From Streptomyces sp. NBC_00513 (GTDB lineage Bacteria > Actinomycetota > Actinomycetes > Streptomycetales > Streptomycetaceae), in NCBI RefSeq assembly GCF_041431415.1, contig NZ_CP107845.1, positions 930,001 to 994,000 on the forward strand: 64,000 nt of DNA, in the 5' to 3' direction. A program made the translations under genes and the position numbers. Below the pieces are notes generated by a model. It had not been told where the DNA came from. It saw nothing but the letters and a program-made list of their open reading frames with translations, and did not search any database. Positions 34,121-42,317 of this stretch are shown here, piece by piece; positions within the stretch are counted from its first letter, which is position 1, and every line of letters starts with the position of its first letter.

Positions 34121-35244
34121 GAACCGGCCTCCGCGTTCAGCCAGGGCAGTTCCCGCGCGGTGTACCGGTACGCGCGGAAGACCGCGTTGTGTTCGGCCGG
34201 GAAGAGACCGCGCACCTCGGATTCCCGGTAGCCGCCGAAGTACGGGTTGACGTACTCCCAGCACAGGTAGCCCTCGGGGGTCACCTCGAAGAGCCGGCCT
34301 GCGGGCGAGTCCGTGACGAGGGTGTTGCCCCCGGCGAGGCGTTGGGCGCTGCCCATGAACGGGGCGAAGAACGACTCGCGGGCGGGATCGTGGTACTCCC
34401 AGACGATCTTTCCGGAGGAGCGTTCGATCTCGATGACACGGGAGTAGGGGACGTCCGATCCGGGCCGGAAGACGCCGTTGTCGAAGACGAGGATGTTGCC
34501 GTTGTCGAGTTCGGTGGGGGCGTGCTGCTGCGAGACCGTTCCCGGTTCGGTGCGCCAGAGGATCTCGCCGGTCTCCCGGCTGATGACGACGACGGCCGAG
34601 ACGCTGCGCAGGCTCGCCAGGACGTTGCCGTCGGCGAGCGGGATCACGCTGTTGATCAGGGGCCAGTGTTCGCGCGAGTAGTCGGGGTGCAGCGCGTACT
34701 CCTCGCGGTCGAGGTGCTCGGCCGCGCGCCAGGACCAGCGGACGGAGCCGTCGGCGTCGACCTCCTTGATGGTGTCGGCCCAGACCGTGCCGTCCGGCTC
34801 GGAGCCCGGTACGCCGCCGCGCACGGCGGCGGCGTCGGCGCCTCGCAGGGGTTCGATGGCCGTGTAGAGGACGCGGCCCTCGCCGAGGTGGTGGGCGTCG
34901 TGGTGCTGGAGCGGGTCGCGGTGCTCGCGCAGGATCGCGCCGTCGGGGGCGGCTTCGAGCATGACGCCGCCCCGGTACTTGTGCCACATGGGGAAGAGGG
35001 CGCTCTGGTCGGGCAGTACCCCGCTGTAGGCCAGGTTCCCGTTCGCGAGGACGCGGGCGTGGCGACCGGGCCGGTAGGGGAGCTTCCACTCGTGGGCGAC
35101 CTCGCCGTGCGGGTCGATCAGGTACACCTCGCCCGTCCCGGTGAGCGGGGCGAAGAGCGTGAAGCCCCCTTCCGAGGCGGAGGGGTCGAGGGCGATCAGG
35201 CCGGTGCCGCGGCGTCGGCGCAGGTTCTGGTCGATCGGGGACAT
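34117..35244 (-). CDS. Arylsulfotransferase (ASST)-like beta-propeller protein
   Basis: Protein of 375 residues with repeated propeller blades, e.g. HARVLANGNLAYSGV, VIPLADGNVLASLRSVSAVV, RETGEILWRTEPG, LDNGNILVFDNG and AGGNTLVTDSPAGRLFEVT. This is the ASST/PQQ-like pattern of arylsulfate sulfotransferase family proteins. It has no signal peptide, unlike periplasmic ASST enzymes, and I cannot place the catalytic His with certainty, so the enzymatic role is open. ATG 35244 follows GGGAGG. It is the first gene of an operon with the NCS2 permease and is divergent from an XRE-cupin regulator. Confidence 0.8.
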   Translation of the reverse strand: MSPIDQNLRRRRGTGLIALDPSASEGGFTLFAPLTGTGEVYLIDPHGEVAHEWKLPYRPGRHARVLANGNLAYSGVLPDQSALFPMWHKYRGGVMLEAAPDGAILREHRDPLQHHDAHHLGEGRVLYTAIEPLRGADAAAVRGGVPGSEPDGTVWADTIKEVDADGSVRWSWRAAEHLDREEYALHPDYSREHWPLINSVIPLADGNVLASLRSVSAVVVISRETGEILWRTEPGTVSQQHAPTELDNGNILVFDNGVFRPGSDVPYSRVIEIERSSGKIVWEYHDPARESFFAPFMGSAQRLAGGNTLVTDSPAGRLFEVTPEGYLCWEYVNPYFGGYRESEVRGLFPAEHNAVFRAYRYTARELPWLNAEAGS

Positions 35245-35267
35245 GCGATCCTCCCGTGAAACTTTCT

Positions 35268-35280
35268 TTGATCAGATCAA
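35268..35280. promoter_or_regulatory. Inverted repeat TTGATC-a-GATCAA in an AT-rich operator region
   Basis: A 13-bp perfect hyphenated palindrome stands 24 bp upstream of the arylsulfotransferase ATG, inside an unusually AT-rich stretch (about 35257-35300). It is a natural candidate for binding the divergent XRE-cupin regulator. Confidence 0.55.
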
Positions 35281-35387
35281 TTTACTTAGAAGCTAGCGGT
35301 GGAGTGTTGCGGCACTGTGAAGGCAGTGCGAAGCCCGTGACCGATTGCGAGAGGATGATCCACACAGCGGAGGAATCGAGGAACCAC

Positions 35388-35954
35388 GTGACGGACGAAC
35401 CGCCCGCCCCCCTGATCGGGGCGGGCATCCGCAGACGGCGCAGGGCGCTGGACCTCACCCTCGCCGAGGTGGCGCGCCGCAGCGGGCTGTCCTCACCGTT
35501 CCTCAGCCAGATCGAGAACGACCGGGCCCGTCCCAGCATGCGTTCGCTGCAACTCATCGCCGACGCGCTGGGGACCACGGCCGTACAACTGCTGACGGCG
35601 GCCGAGAGCCCCCGGCGCGTGGACATCGTGCGCGCCGACGCCGACGCCGGGCTCGATCCGACGGCGCGGGTGCGTCCGTTGGTTCGCGGCCAACAGCAGA
35701 TGCACGCCTTGGAGTTCACCGGGGACCACGACGCGGACCGCGCGTTCCGGCACCGCAACGACGAGTTGATGTACGTCGCCGACGGAACCGTCGAGGTCGA
35801 GGCCGAGGGACGCACCCACCACCTGGGCCGGGGCGACACCCTCTACCTCACGGGCGGGGTGCGGCACCGCTGGCGGGCGCTGGAGGAGGGCACCCGCGTC
35901 CTGCTCGTCGCGGTGGCGGACCACATCGAGACGACCGTGGACCCGCGCGCCTGA
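35388..35954 (+). CDS. XRE family regulator with C-terminal cupin
   Basis: Regulator of 188 residues. The helix-turn-helix is at about 15-65 (LAEVARRSGLSSPFLSQIEN), and a cupin domain at about 105-180 has HRNDELMYVADGTVEVEAEG and LYLTGGVRHRWRAL. GTG 35388 follows GAGGAA by 6-7 nt; an earlier ATG at 35355 would add eleven residues. It is divergent from the arylsulfotransferase-permease operon and probably controls it. The ligand might be the base or sulfonated compound handled by that operon. A palindromic hairpin follows the stop. Confidence 0.88.
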   Translation: MTDEPPAPLIGAGIRRRRRALDLTLAEVARRSGLSSPFLSQIENDRARPSMRSLQLIADALGTTAVQLLTAAESPRRVDIVRADADAGLDPTARVRPLVRGQQQMHALEFTGDHDADRAFRHRNDELMYVADGTVEVEAEGRTHHLGRGDTLYLTGGVRHRWRALEEGTRVLLVAVADHIETTVDPRA

Positions 35955-35967
35955 CCGGTCTCGAACC

Positions 35968-35985
35968 GTCCTCGGTACCGAGGAC
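35968..35985 (+). terminator. 18-bp palindromic hairpin after the XRE-cupin gene
   Basis: GTCCTCGGTACCGAGGAC is perfectly self-complementary and lies 13 nt beyond the stop codon. Confidence 0.45.
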
Positions 35986-36006
35986 CGGGCGTGGGGGGCC
36001 GGCCGA

Positions 36007-36012
36007 TAGCCT
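36007..36012 (+). promoter_or_regulatory. -10 box of a leaderless kinase transcript
   Basis: TAGCCT ends 6 nt before the GTG at 36019; no Shine-Dalgarno is present. Confidence 0.45.
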
Positions 36013-36018
36013 CGGCTC

Positions 36019-37734
36019 GTGATCAGGCGTGGGAAGACCGCCGCGGCGGACCGGCGCGAGGGCCGGCGGCGGACGAGCACGATGGCCCTCGACGTCCTGC
36101 TGTGGATGGTGCTCACGGGCGCCGCCGTCACGCGGTACCGGGACGACGCGGGCGTCTGGTCTCCGGTGCCCGTGCTGCTGTTGTCCTCGGGGGTGCTGGC
36201 CGTCGCGTCGGCGGTGAGCCGCCGGCGGCCCGGGGCGGCCGTGTTCCTCGCCAACGCGCTCTGCGCGCTGGGCCTGTTCGACCCGGGCACGCCGGCGAAC
36301 GCGTACCTGCTCGCGCTGGCCGTGCTGTCCGGGCTGCTGGGCGTCAGATCGTCCGGGGCGGGGCCGGCGCTGCTGGTGTTCGGCGCCTGCATGGCCCTGG
36401 ACCTGGGGCTGTGCGCGGCCTTGCGGGTGGGCGCCGTGCACTGGTTCTACGTCGTGACCCTGCTGCCGGGGGCCGTGCTGCTGCCCTGGGCGGCCGGCTG
36501 GTACTGGCGGGCCCGGCAGGAGTTCGTACGGGGTGGCTGGCGGCGGGCGCGCCGGCTGGAGAGCGGGCAGCGGGACGTCGCGGAGCGGGCGCGGCTGCGC
36601 GAGCGGACCAGGATCTCGGCCGACATGCACGACTCCCTCGGGCACGAACTCAGCCTCATCGCCCTGCGTGCGGGCGCCCTGGAGCTCTCCCCGACGCTGA
36701 CCGACCGGGACCGGGAGGACGTGGCGCGGCTGCGGGCGAGCGTCGCGGACGCGGTCGAACACCTCCGGGACACGATCGGAGTGCTGCGCGAGGGCGCCGA
36801 CGCCGAACGGTCCGCTTCGACGACGGGGGCGGTGACGTCGCCGGAGTCGGCGGAATCGGGGGACTCCGGAGACTCCGGGAACTCGGTGGAATCGGTGGAG
36901 CAGCTGGTCGGCCGGGTGCGGGCGACCGGCGTCGCCGTGGAGCTCCGCCGGGACGGCGAGGTGTCCTCGCTGCCACCGCTCGTCGACCGGACCGTGTACC
37001 GGGTGGTGCGGGAGTCGTTGACGAACGCCATCCGGCACGCCCCGGGCAGCACGGTGGACGTGCGGGTGGCCCGGGCCGGCGGCCGGGTCGAGGTGCGTGT
37101 GGTCAACTCGGCGCCCCCGGGACGCGCGCCGACGCGCGAGGGGGCGGGACGGCACGGTCTGGTCGGGCTCCGCGAACGGGTGCGGATGATCGGGGGAACG
37201 CTGCGGGCGGCCCCGCGCCGGGGCGGGTTCGAGGTGGTCGCCGACCTGCCCGACCGGGTGGGGGCCGAGCGCCGCACGGCCGTCGCGGAGCCCGGCGGAG
37301 AGGAGTCGGAGTCGGTGCGGGGCCTCGTGGCCGCCCGCCGCAGTGCGCGGGTGCGGTTCGCGCTCGCGTTCGGCGTCCCCGCCGGCATCGGGCTGACCAT
37401 GGCCCTGTCCGCCGCCGTCCTCGCCGTCCAGTTGGCGGGCTGTGTCCTGCGGCCGGCGGACTTCGCCGCTCTCACCCTCGGCTCCTCCCGTGCGGATCAC
37501 GCGGACGTGTTGCCGGCGCGGACCTTCCGCTACCCGTCCGACCCGATGCGGGCGCAGCCCGCGCCGGTGGGCGCGGACTGCGCGTTCTACCGCTCGAACG
37601 GCAACCTGTTGGAGCAGGTGGACGTGTACCGGCTGTGCTGGTCCGGGTCCCGGCTGGTCGCCAAGGACGTGTGGTCAGGCGTCGCGTCCGCGCAGCACCG
37701 CCCGGCCGGCCAGATGGGCGGCGAGCGCCCATGA
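36019..37734 (+). CDS. Sensor histidine kinase (HisKA_3) with an unusual C-terminal membrane extension
   Basis: Two-component kinase of 571 residues. Four or five N-terminal membrane helices (about 20-160) are followed by the dimerisation/phosphoacceptor motif DMHDSLGHELSLIALRAGAL (His near residue 204), a Ser/Glu-rich loop, and a HATPase domain with LTNAIRHAPGSTVDV and GRHGLVGLRERVRM. After the kinase core there is an extra helix (about 445-475; FALAFGVPAGIGLTMALSAA) and about 95 residues that would lie outside the cell, with three Cys. NarL-type kinases normally end after the HATPase. The partner regulator at 39616 is on the same strand but beyond an opposite-strand ABC operon. The end overlaps the permease end by 60 bp. 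Confidence 0.9.
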   Translation: MIRRGKTAAADRREGRRRTSTMALDVLLWMVLTGAAVTRYRDDAGVWSPVPVLLLSSGVLAVASAVSRRRPGAAVFLANALCALGLFDPGTPANAYLLALAVLSGLLGVRSSGAGPALLVFGACMALDLGLCAALRVGAVHWFYVVTLLPGAVLLPWAAGWYWRARQEFVRGGWRRARRLESGQRDVAERARLRERTRISADMHDSLGHELSLIALRAGALELSPTLTDRDREDVARLRASVADAVEHLRDTIGVLREGADAERSASTTGAVTSPESAESGDSGDSGNSVESVEQLVGRVRATGVAVELRRDGEVSSLPPLVDRTVYRVVRESLTNAIRHAPGSTVDVRVARAGGRVEVRVVNSAPPGRAPTREGAGRHGLVGLRERVRMIGGTLRAAPRRGGFEVVADLPDRVGAERRTAVAEPGGEESESVRGLVAARRSARVRFALAFGVPAGIGLTMALSAAVLAVQLAGCVLRPADFAALTLGSSRADHADVLPARTFRYPSDPMRAQPAPVGADCAFYRSNGNLLEQVDVYRLCWSGSRLVAKDVWSGVASAQHRPAGQMGGERP

Positions 37735-38481
37735 CAGCAGGATCAGGGCCGCCGCCGCGGGCGGGTACGGGGCCCCGGTCTCGCCGCGCATCAGATGGGT
37801 GCCGGCGGTCTGCGGCAGGTAGTCGTTGATCGTCAGCAGTACCTCGCCCCCCAGCCCGGTCAGCACGCTCGGGATCGCCGAGAGGACGACGAACACGACC
37901 GTCAGTACTCCCGCCGAGGCCCGCACCGCGAAGGCGACGCCCACGGTGAGCACGGCGACGAGCGCGCAGTAGAGGGCCATGGCCAGCACCTGGACGACCG
38001 CCTTGGCGGGTTCGAACGTCGCGTGCCCGCGGAAGGGCACCCAGGCGACCGCGATGCCCAACGCCCCGTACAGGATCCCCGCGACGGCCGCGACCGCGGC
38101 GGCCATGACCGTCTTGGCCAGTTGCATGCGGTGCCTGACCGGTACCCACAGCAGTGAGGCACGCACGCTGTTCGTCGCGTACTCGCTCGTCACCGCGGTC
38201 ATCGCCAGGACGACGATCGCGAACTGCACGAGCAGCAGTGCGGTGACCGGTGCGTTGCCGACGGGCTGGAGCGGCACGTCGTTGATGCGGGCGATCGAAC
38301 CGTAGTAGTAGGTGAACACGCCGGTGGCTGCCGCGCCCACCGTCAGGCAGACGTAGGGCGAGCGCACTGACCACGTCTTGGTCCACTCCGCGGCCAGCGC
38401 CCCCACGAACCCTCCGGCGCCGACACGGGTCCCGGGCCGCCGGGGAGAGGGGGTGTCGACGGTGTTCTCCACGGCGCTCAC
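37675..38481 (-). CDS. ABC-2 type transporter permease
   Basis: Membrane subunit of 268 residues with about six helices (VCLTVGAAATGVFTYYYGS, LLLVQFAIVVLAMTAVTSEYA, MAAAVAAVAGILYGALGIAV and others). The N-terminus LAAEWTKTWSVRSPYVCL and the segment TSEYATNSVRASLLWVPVRH are the usual landmarks of ABC-2 permeases paired with NatA-like ATPases. GTG 38481 overlaps the ATPase stop as GTGA. Its last 60 bp overlap the convergent kinase gene. The exporter's cargo is unknown; such systems in Streptomyces often confer antibiotic self-protection or stress resistance. Confidence 0.88.
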   Translation of the reverse strand: MSAVENTVDTPSPRRPGTRVGAGGFVGALAAEWTKTWSVRSPYVCLTVGAAATGVFTYYYGSIARINDVPLQPVGNAPVTALLLVQFAIVVLAMTAVTSEYATNSVRASLLWVPVRHRMQLAKTVMAAAVAAVAGILYGALGIAVAWVPFRGHATFEPAKAVVQVLAMALYCALVAVLTVGVAFAVRASAGVLTVVFVVLSAIPSVLTGLGGEVLLTINDYLPQTAGTHLMRGETGAPYPPAAAALILLSWALAAHLAGRAVLRGRDA

Positions 38482-39458
38482 ACCCCGGCCTTGCGCGTCG
38501 ACCGCGGGTCCTGCGTGCCGTACTCGACGCTCGTGCCGTACTCCACGCTCGTGCCGTACTCCACGCTCCGGGCGGTGAGTTCCATGTACGCCTCCTCCAA
38601 TGAGGCCGATTCCGCGTGGAGTTCGTGCAGTCGTACCCCCAGCCGGTGGGCCAGGTCCCCCACCTCGGCGGCCGTGCTGTTCCTGATGACGGCCCTCCCC
38701 TCGGCGCCCGGCTCGACGCGCGCGCCGGGCAGCTCCGCCGCGTGCCGCAGCAGCGTCTCCCGGTCCTCCGGGTCCGGGACGCACACCCGCACCGACGGCT
38801 CCGCGGCGTTCGCCAACAACCGCTCCATGGGCTGGTCCGCGAGCAGTCGGCCCTTGCCGATGACGACGAGTTGGTCGGCCGTCAGTTGCATCTCGCTCAT
38901 CAGGTGACTGGAGAGCAGGACGGTACGGCCCTCTGCGGCCCGGGCCCGGACCAGTTCGCGTACCCAACGCACCCCGTCGGGATCCAGACCGTTGACCGGC
39001 TCGTCGAAGATGAGCACCGCGGGGTCCCCGAGCAGGGCCCCGGCGATGCCGAGGCGTTGGTGCATGCCGAGGGAGAATTCACCGGCCCGTCGGCGCGCCG
39101 CCTTGGCCAGGCCCACGCTCTCCAGCACCTCGTCCACCCGCCTCGCGGGGATGCCGTTGCTGCGGGCCTGCGCGAGGAGGTGGCCGCGCGCCGACCTGGC
39201 CGGGTGCAGGGACTTGGCGTCGAGCAGCGATCCGACCTCGCGGATCGGGTGGCGCAGCGAGGCGTACCGTCTGCCGCCGATGAGGGCGTCGCCCCCGGTC
39301 GGGTGGTCCAGGCCCAGGATCATCCGCATCGTGGTGGACTTGCCGGCCCCGTTGGGGCCGAGGAAGCCGGTCACCCGACCGGCCTTGATGTCGAGCGTCA
39401 GTCCGTCGACGGCGAGGGTCTCGCCGTAGCGTTTCGTCAGTCCCCTGAGCGTGATCAC
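38478..39458 (-). CDS. ABC transporter ATP-binding protein
   Basis: Cytosolic ATPase of 326 residues. Walker A is GPNGAGKST, the signature is FSLGMHQRLGIA, Walker B is AVLIFDEPVNGLDPDG and the switch His is in VLLSSHLMSE. The C-terminal domain after residue 220 is typical of drug-exporter ATPases. The last residues contain three perfect SVEYGT repeats encoded by an 18-bp tandem repeat. GTG 39458 follows GGAGGA. It is the first gene of a coupled pair with the permease, flanked by a kinase and a response regulator on the other strand. Confidence 0.92.
   Translation of the reverse strand: MITLRGLTKRYGETLAVDGLTLDIKAGRVTGFLGPNGAGKSTTMRMILGLDHPTGGDALIGGRRYASLRHPIREVGSLLDAKSLHPARSARGHLLAQARSNGIPARRVDEVLESVGLAKAARRRAGEFSLGMHQRLGIAGALLGDPAVLIFDEPVNGLDPDGVRWVRELVRARAAEGRTVLLSSHLMSEMQLTADQLVVIGKGRLLADQPMERLLANAAEPSVRVCVPDPEDRETLLRHAAELPGARVEPGAEGRAVIRNSTAAEVGDLAHRLGVRLHELHAESASLEEAYMELTARSVEYGTSVEYGTSVEYGTQDPRSTRKAGV
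38514..38571. repeat. 18-bp tandem repeat inside the ABC ATPase gene, three copies
   Basis: The unit GTGCCGTACTCCACGCTC (second base positions vary slightly) repeats three times and encodes SVEYGT-SVEYGT-SVEYGT at the C-terminus of the ATPase. It is the kind of array that changes length by slippage. Confidence 0.75.
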
Positions 39459-39537
39459 GATGTCCTCCGGTGTCGTTTCGTACTGCCTCGACCGTAGGAA
39501 TCGCGGGGGCCTCGGGGCATCGGCCCCGCGGTGGTGA

Positions 39538-39567
39538 GGGCACCCCCCACTTTCGTCGGGGGTGCCC
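39538..39567. promoter_or_regulatory. Inverted repeat between the ABC operon and the response regulator
   Basis: GGGCACCCCC (39538-39547) and GGGGGTGCCC (39558-39567) are perfect 10-bp arms around a 10-bp centre, lying between two divergent starts. It could be a response-regulator site or a hairpin. Confidence 0.5.
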
Positions 39568-39603
39568 CTCCTCTGGTCCGATCCGCCCGGCGGGGGCGGT
39601 GGT

Positions 39604-39609
39604 TAGGCT
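39604..39609 (+). promoter_or_regulatory. -10 box of a leaderless response-regulator transcript
   Basis: TAGGCT ends 6 nt before the ATG at 39616 with no Shine-Dalgarno. Confidence 0.5.
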
Positions 39610-39615
39610 GACCGG

Positions 39616-40314
39616 ATGGTGCGAGTGCTGGTGGCGGACGACGAGGCGATGGTGCGCGCCGGTGTACGGGCGATCCTGGCGCGGGATCCGGACATCGACG
39701 TGGTCGCCGAGGCGACGCAGGGGCTGGAGGCCGTGGAGGCCGTGCGGGCGCACCGTCCCGCGGTGGCGCTGCTGGACATCCAGATGCCGGTACTCGGCGG
39801 GATCGCGGCCGCCGCGCGGATCCACCGGGAACTGCCCGGGACCGCGGTGGTCATGCTGACCACGTTCGGCGAGGACGCGTTCATCGCCGACGCGCTGCGG
39901 GCCGGCGCCGACGGTTTCCTGCTCAAGGCGGACGATCCCCGGGAACTCCTGAACGGGGTGCACGCGGTGGCGGCGGGCGGCGCCTATCTCTCGCCCCGGG
40001 TCGCCGCCCGGGTGGTGTCCGGTCTGCGCAGCGGCGCCCTGGCGGGTGGGATGCCCACCGGCCGGCCGGCCGCGCGGCTGACCGAACGGGAGTCGGCCGT
40101 GCTGGCGTTGTTGGGGGGCGGCCTGTCCAACGCCGAGATCGCCGGCCGGCTGCACCTCGTCGAGGGAACGGTCAAGGCGCACGTCAGCGCCGTCCTCGCC
40201 AAGCTGGGCGTACGCAACCGGGTGGAGGCGGCGCTCGTGGCCTGGGAGAGCGGCATGGTCGGGCGTGGGGCCGACCAGGCCCATGTACCGCCGCTGCCGG
40301 GTCGGGACGGGTGA
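39616..40314 (+). CDS. NarL/LuxR family response regulator
   Basis: Response regulator of 232 residues. The receiver domain (1-120) has the acidic pair DD at 8-9, the phosphoacceptor Asp54 in LLDIQMP, the Thr in MLTTFGED and the Lys in FLLKADDP. The LuxR-type helix-turn-helix (about 155-215) reads LTERESAVLALLGGGLSNAE then IAGRLHLVEGTVKAHVS. It pairs naturally with the HisKA_3 kinase at 36019. It is divergent from the ABC operon and probably activates it. Confidence 0.93.
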   Translation: MVRVLVADDEAMVRAGVRAILARDPDIDVVAEATQGLEAVEAVRAHRPAVALLDIQMPVLGGIAAAARIHRELPGTAVVMLTTFGEDAFIADALRAGADGFLLKADDPRELLNGVHAVAAGGAYLSPRVAARVVSGLRSGALAGGMPTGRPAARLTERESAVLALLGGGLSNAEIAGRLHLVEGTVKAHVSAVLAKLGVRNRVEAALVAWESGMVGRGADQAHVPPLPGRDG

Positions 40315-40418
40315 CCCGGTCGCCTGACGCGCGGCCCGGGCGGACGCGCAGGGCGACCCGGGCGACCTCGGCCCGGACGGACGCGGGTCCCGAACCGGAG
40401 CGGAGCGTCCGCGTCGCG

Positions 40419-40424
40419 TAGTCT
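40419..40424 (+). promoter_or_regulatory. -10 box of a leaderless Sua5-family transcript
   Basis: TAGTCT ends 6 nt before the ATG at 40431; no Shine-Dalgarno is visible. Confidence 0.5.
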
Positions 40425-40430
40425 CGGTGA

Positions 40431-41051
<621 letters not shown>

Positions 41052-41150
41052 CCCCGACGACAGTGCCCCGGGCCCGGTGCGGGACGGGCGGCGTCGGGCC
41101 CACGCCTCGGCCCGCCCGTGGTCGCCGGTGCCCGGGGACGGCGCGGCCCG

Positions 41151-41212
41151 CACCGCCGACGCCGGCCGCCGGTCACGCCCCCACCGCCGACGCCCGCCGC
41201 CGGTGACGTGCC
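41151..41212. repeat. 31-bp tandem repeat, two copies
   Basis: A unit beginning CACCGCCGACGCC occurs at 41151-41181 and again at 41182-41212 with four differences, between two convergent genes. No coding sequence is evident here. Confidence 0.65.
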
Positions 41213-41227
41213 CGGCCTTCGACGCGC

Positions 41228-41647
41228 TCAGCCGTCGACGAGACCGTCGGCGACCAGACCCACCAGCACCGCCTCGCCCAAGGCCTGCACCGCGGTCTGC
41301 GGGCGCACCATCACCGTGATCTCCCTGATCCGCTCCTCCCCGTCCAGGTGCAGCAGGTCCATGCCGTGGATCTGCCTCCCGTTGACGGTGGCCCGGAAGG
41401 GAAGCATCACCGCCGGGGCCGGCTCGCCGTCGACGCCGGTCTCCGCCGCACCGTCGAGCCGCCCGATGTAGCGGATGTCCTCGAACGTGCGCAGCAGGAC
41501 GCCGAAGAGGCCCATCACCATCGCCTTGCCCTCGAACGGGCCGAACTTCACCGGACTGTAGAGCCGGACGTCCTCGGTGAGCAGGTCGTCGATCGCGCCG
41601 AGGTCACGGTTGTCGACGGCGGCGCGGAATCGGTCCGCAGTGCTCAT
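41228..41647 (-). CDS. SnoaL-like / NTF2-fold protein
   Basis: Small cytosolic protein of 139 residues with the cone-shaped NTF2/SnoaL fold. The start MSTADRFRAAVDNRDLGAID, the helix before TEDVRLYSPVKFGPFEGK and the last strand REITVMVRPQ are typical. Members are isomerases, cyclases or ligand-binding proteins, and most are unassigned. ATG 41647 follows AAGGGGGAG. It is divergent from a PadR regulator 100 bp away, so PadR control is likely. Confidence 0.82.
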   Translation of the reverse strand: MSTADRFRAAVDNRDLGAIDDLLTEDVRLYSPVKFGPFEGKAMVMGLFGVLLRTFEDIRYIGRLDGAAETGVDGEPAPAVMLPFRATVNGRQIHGMDLLHLDGEERIREITVMVRPQTAVQALGEAVLVGLVADGLVDG

Positions 41648-41660
41648 GTCTCCCCCTTGC

Positions 41661-41698
41661 TACTCATGAATGCGATTACTCATATTCTTGACTATCAT
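41661..41698. promoter_or_regulatory. AT-rich operator-like region between SnoaL-like and PadR genes
   Basis: TACTCAT occurs as a direct repeat at 41661-41667 and 41677-41683, followed by TATCAT at 41693-41698. The low GC content against the surroundings marks it as the shared control region; PadR proteins often bind sites of this size. Confidence 0.4.
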
Positions 41699-41747
41699 GG
41701 ATGTCGGGTCGCTGAACAGAGGCGGCCGGGCGAGGAGGAGTGATCGG

Positions 41748-42317
41748 GTGGCTCTGCGGCACGCCGTACTGGCGGCACTGCTCGACGAGGAGTTGAGCGG
41801 GTACCAGCTGGCCAAGGCGTTCGACATGGGAGTGGCGAACTTCTGGCACGCGCTGCCCCAGCAGCTCTACGCCGAGCTGAGCAGGTTGGAGGAGGCGGGC
41901 CTCGTCGAGGGCCGGGAGGTGCTCCAGGACACCCGTCCGAACAAGCGGCTCTTCCGGGTCACCGACGCCGGCGCGGCCGAGCTGGAGCGGTTCGCGCAGA
42001 CCCCCGGCAAACCGTCCTTCATCCGGGACGACCTGCTCGTCAAGGTGCAGGCCGCCGATCACCTCGACGCCGAGGTGCTGATCGAGCGGCTCTCCGAGCG
42101 TTCGACCTGGGCACAGACCAGGATCGAGCTGTTCGAGGCGCTGTTGGCCAAGATGCGGGGCGCCTCGGACGAGGAGGAGTTCCTTCGCGGCGGCGCGCGG
42201 ATCGGCCCCTACCTGACCTGCCTGCGCGGCCTGGCCTTCGAACGGGCCAATCTGGACTGGTACCGGCGGACGATCACCGTCGTGCGAGAGAGGCGGGCCG
42301 ACCGTGCCGAAGGATGA
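41748..42317 (+). CDS. PadR family transcriptional regulator
   Basis: Repressor of 189 residues. The winged helix (about 3-80) reads LRHAVLAALLDEELSGYQLA, with FWHALPQQLYAELSRLEEAG as recognition region and wing KRLFRVTDAGAAEL. A helical C-terminal dimerisation domain (Vir_act_alpha_C type) follows. GTG 41748 lies 7 nt after GAGGAGGAG; an in-frame ATG at 41697 lacks a ribosome site. Its last 14 bp overlap the start of the SGNH hydrolase gene, so both are probably cotranscribed. Confidence 0.88.
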   Translation: MALRHAVLAALLDEELSGYQLAKAFDMGVANFWHALPQQLYAELSRLEEAGLVEGREVLQDTRPNKRLFRVTDAGAAELERFAQTPGKPSFIRDDLLVKVQAADHLDAEVLIERLSERSTWAQTRIELFEALLAKMRGASDEEEFLRGGARIGPYLTCLRGLAFERANLDWYRRTITVVRERRADRAEG

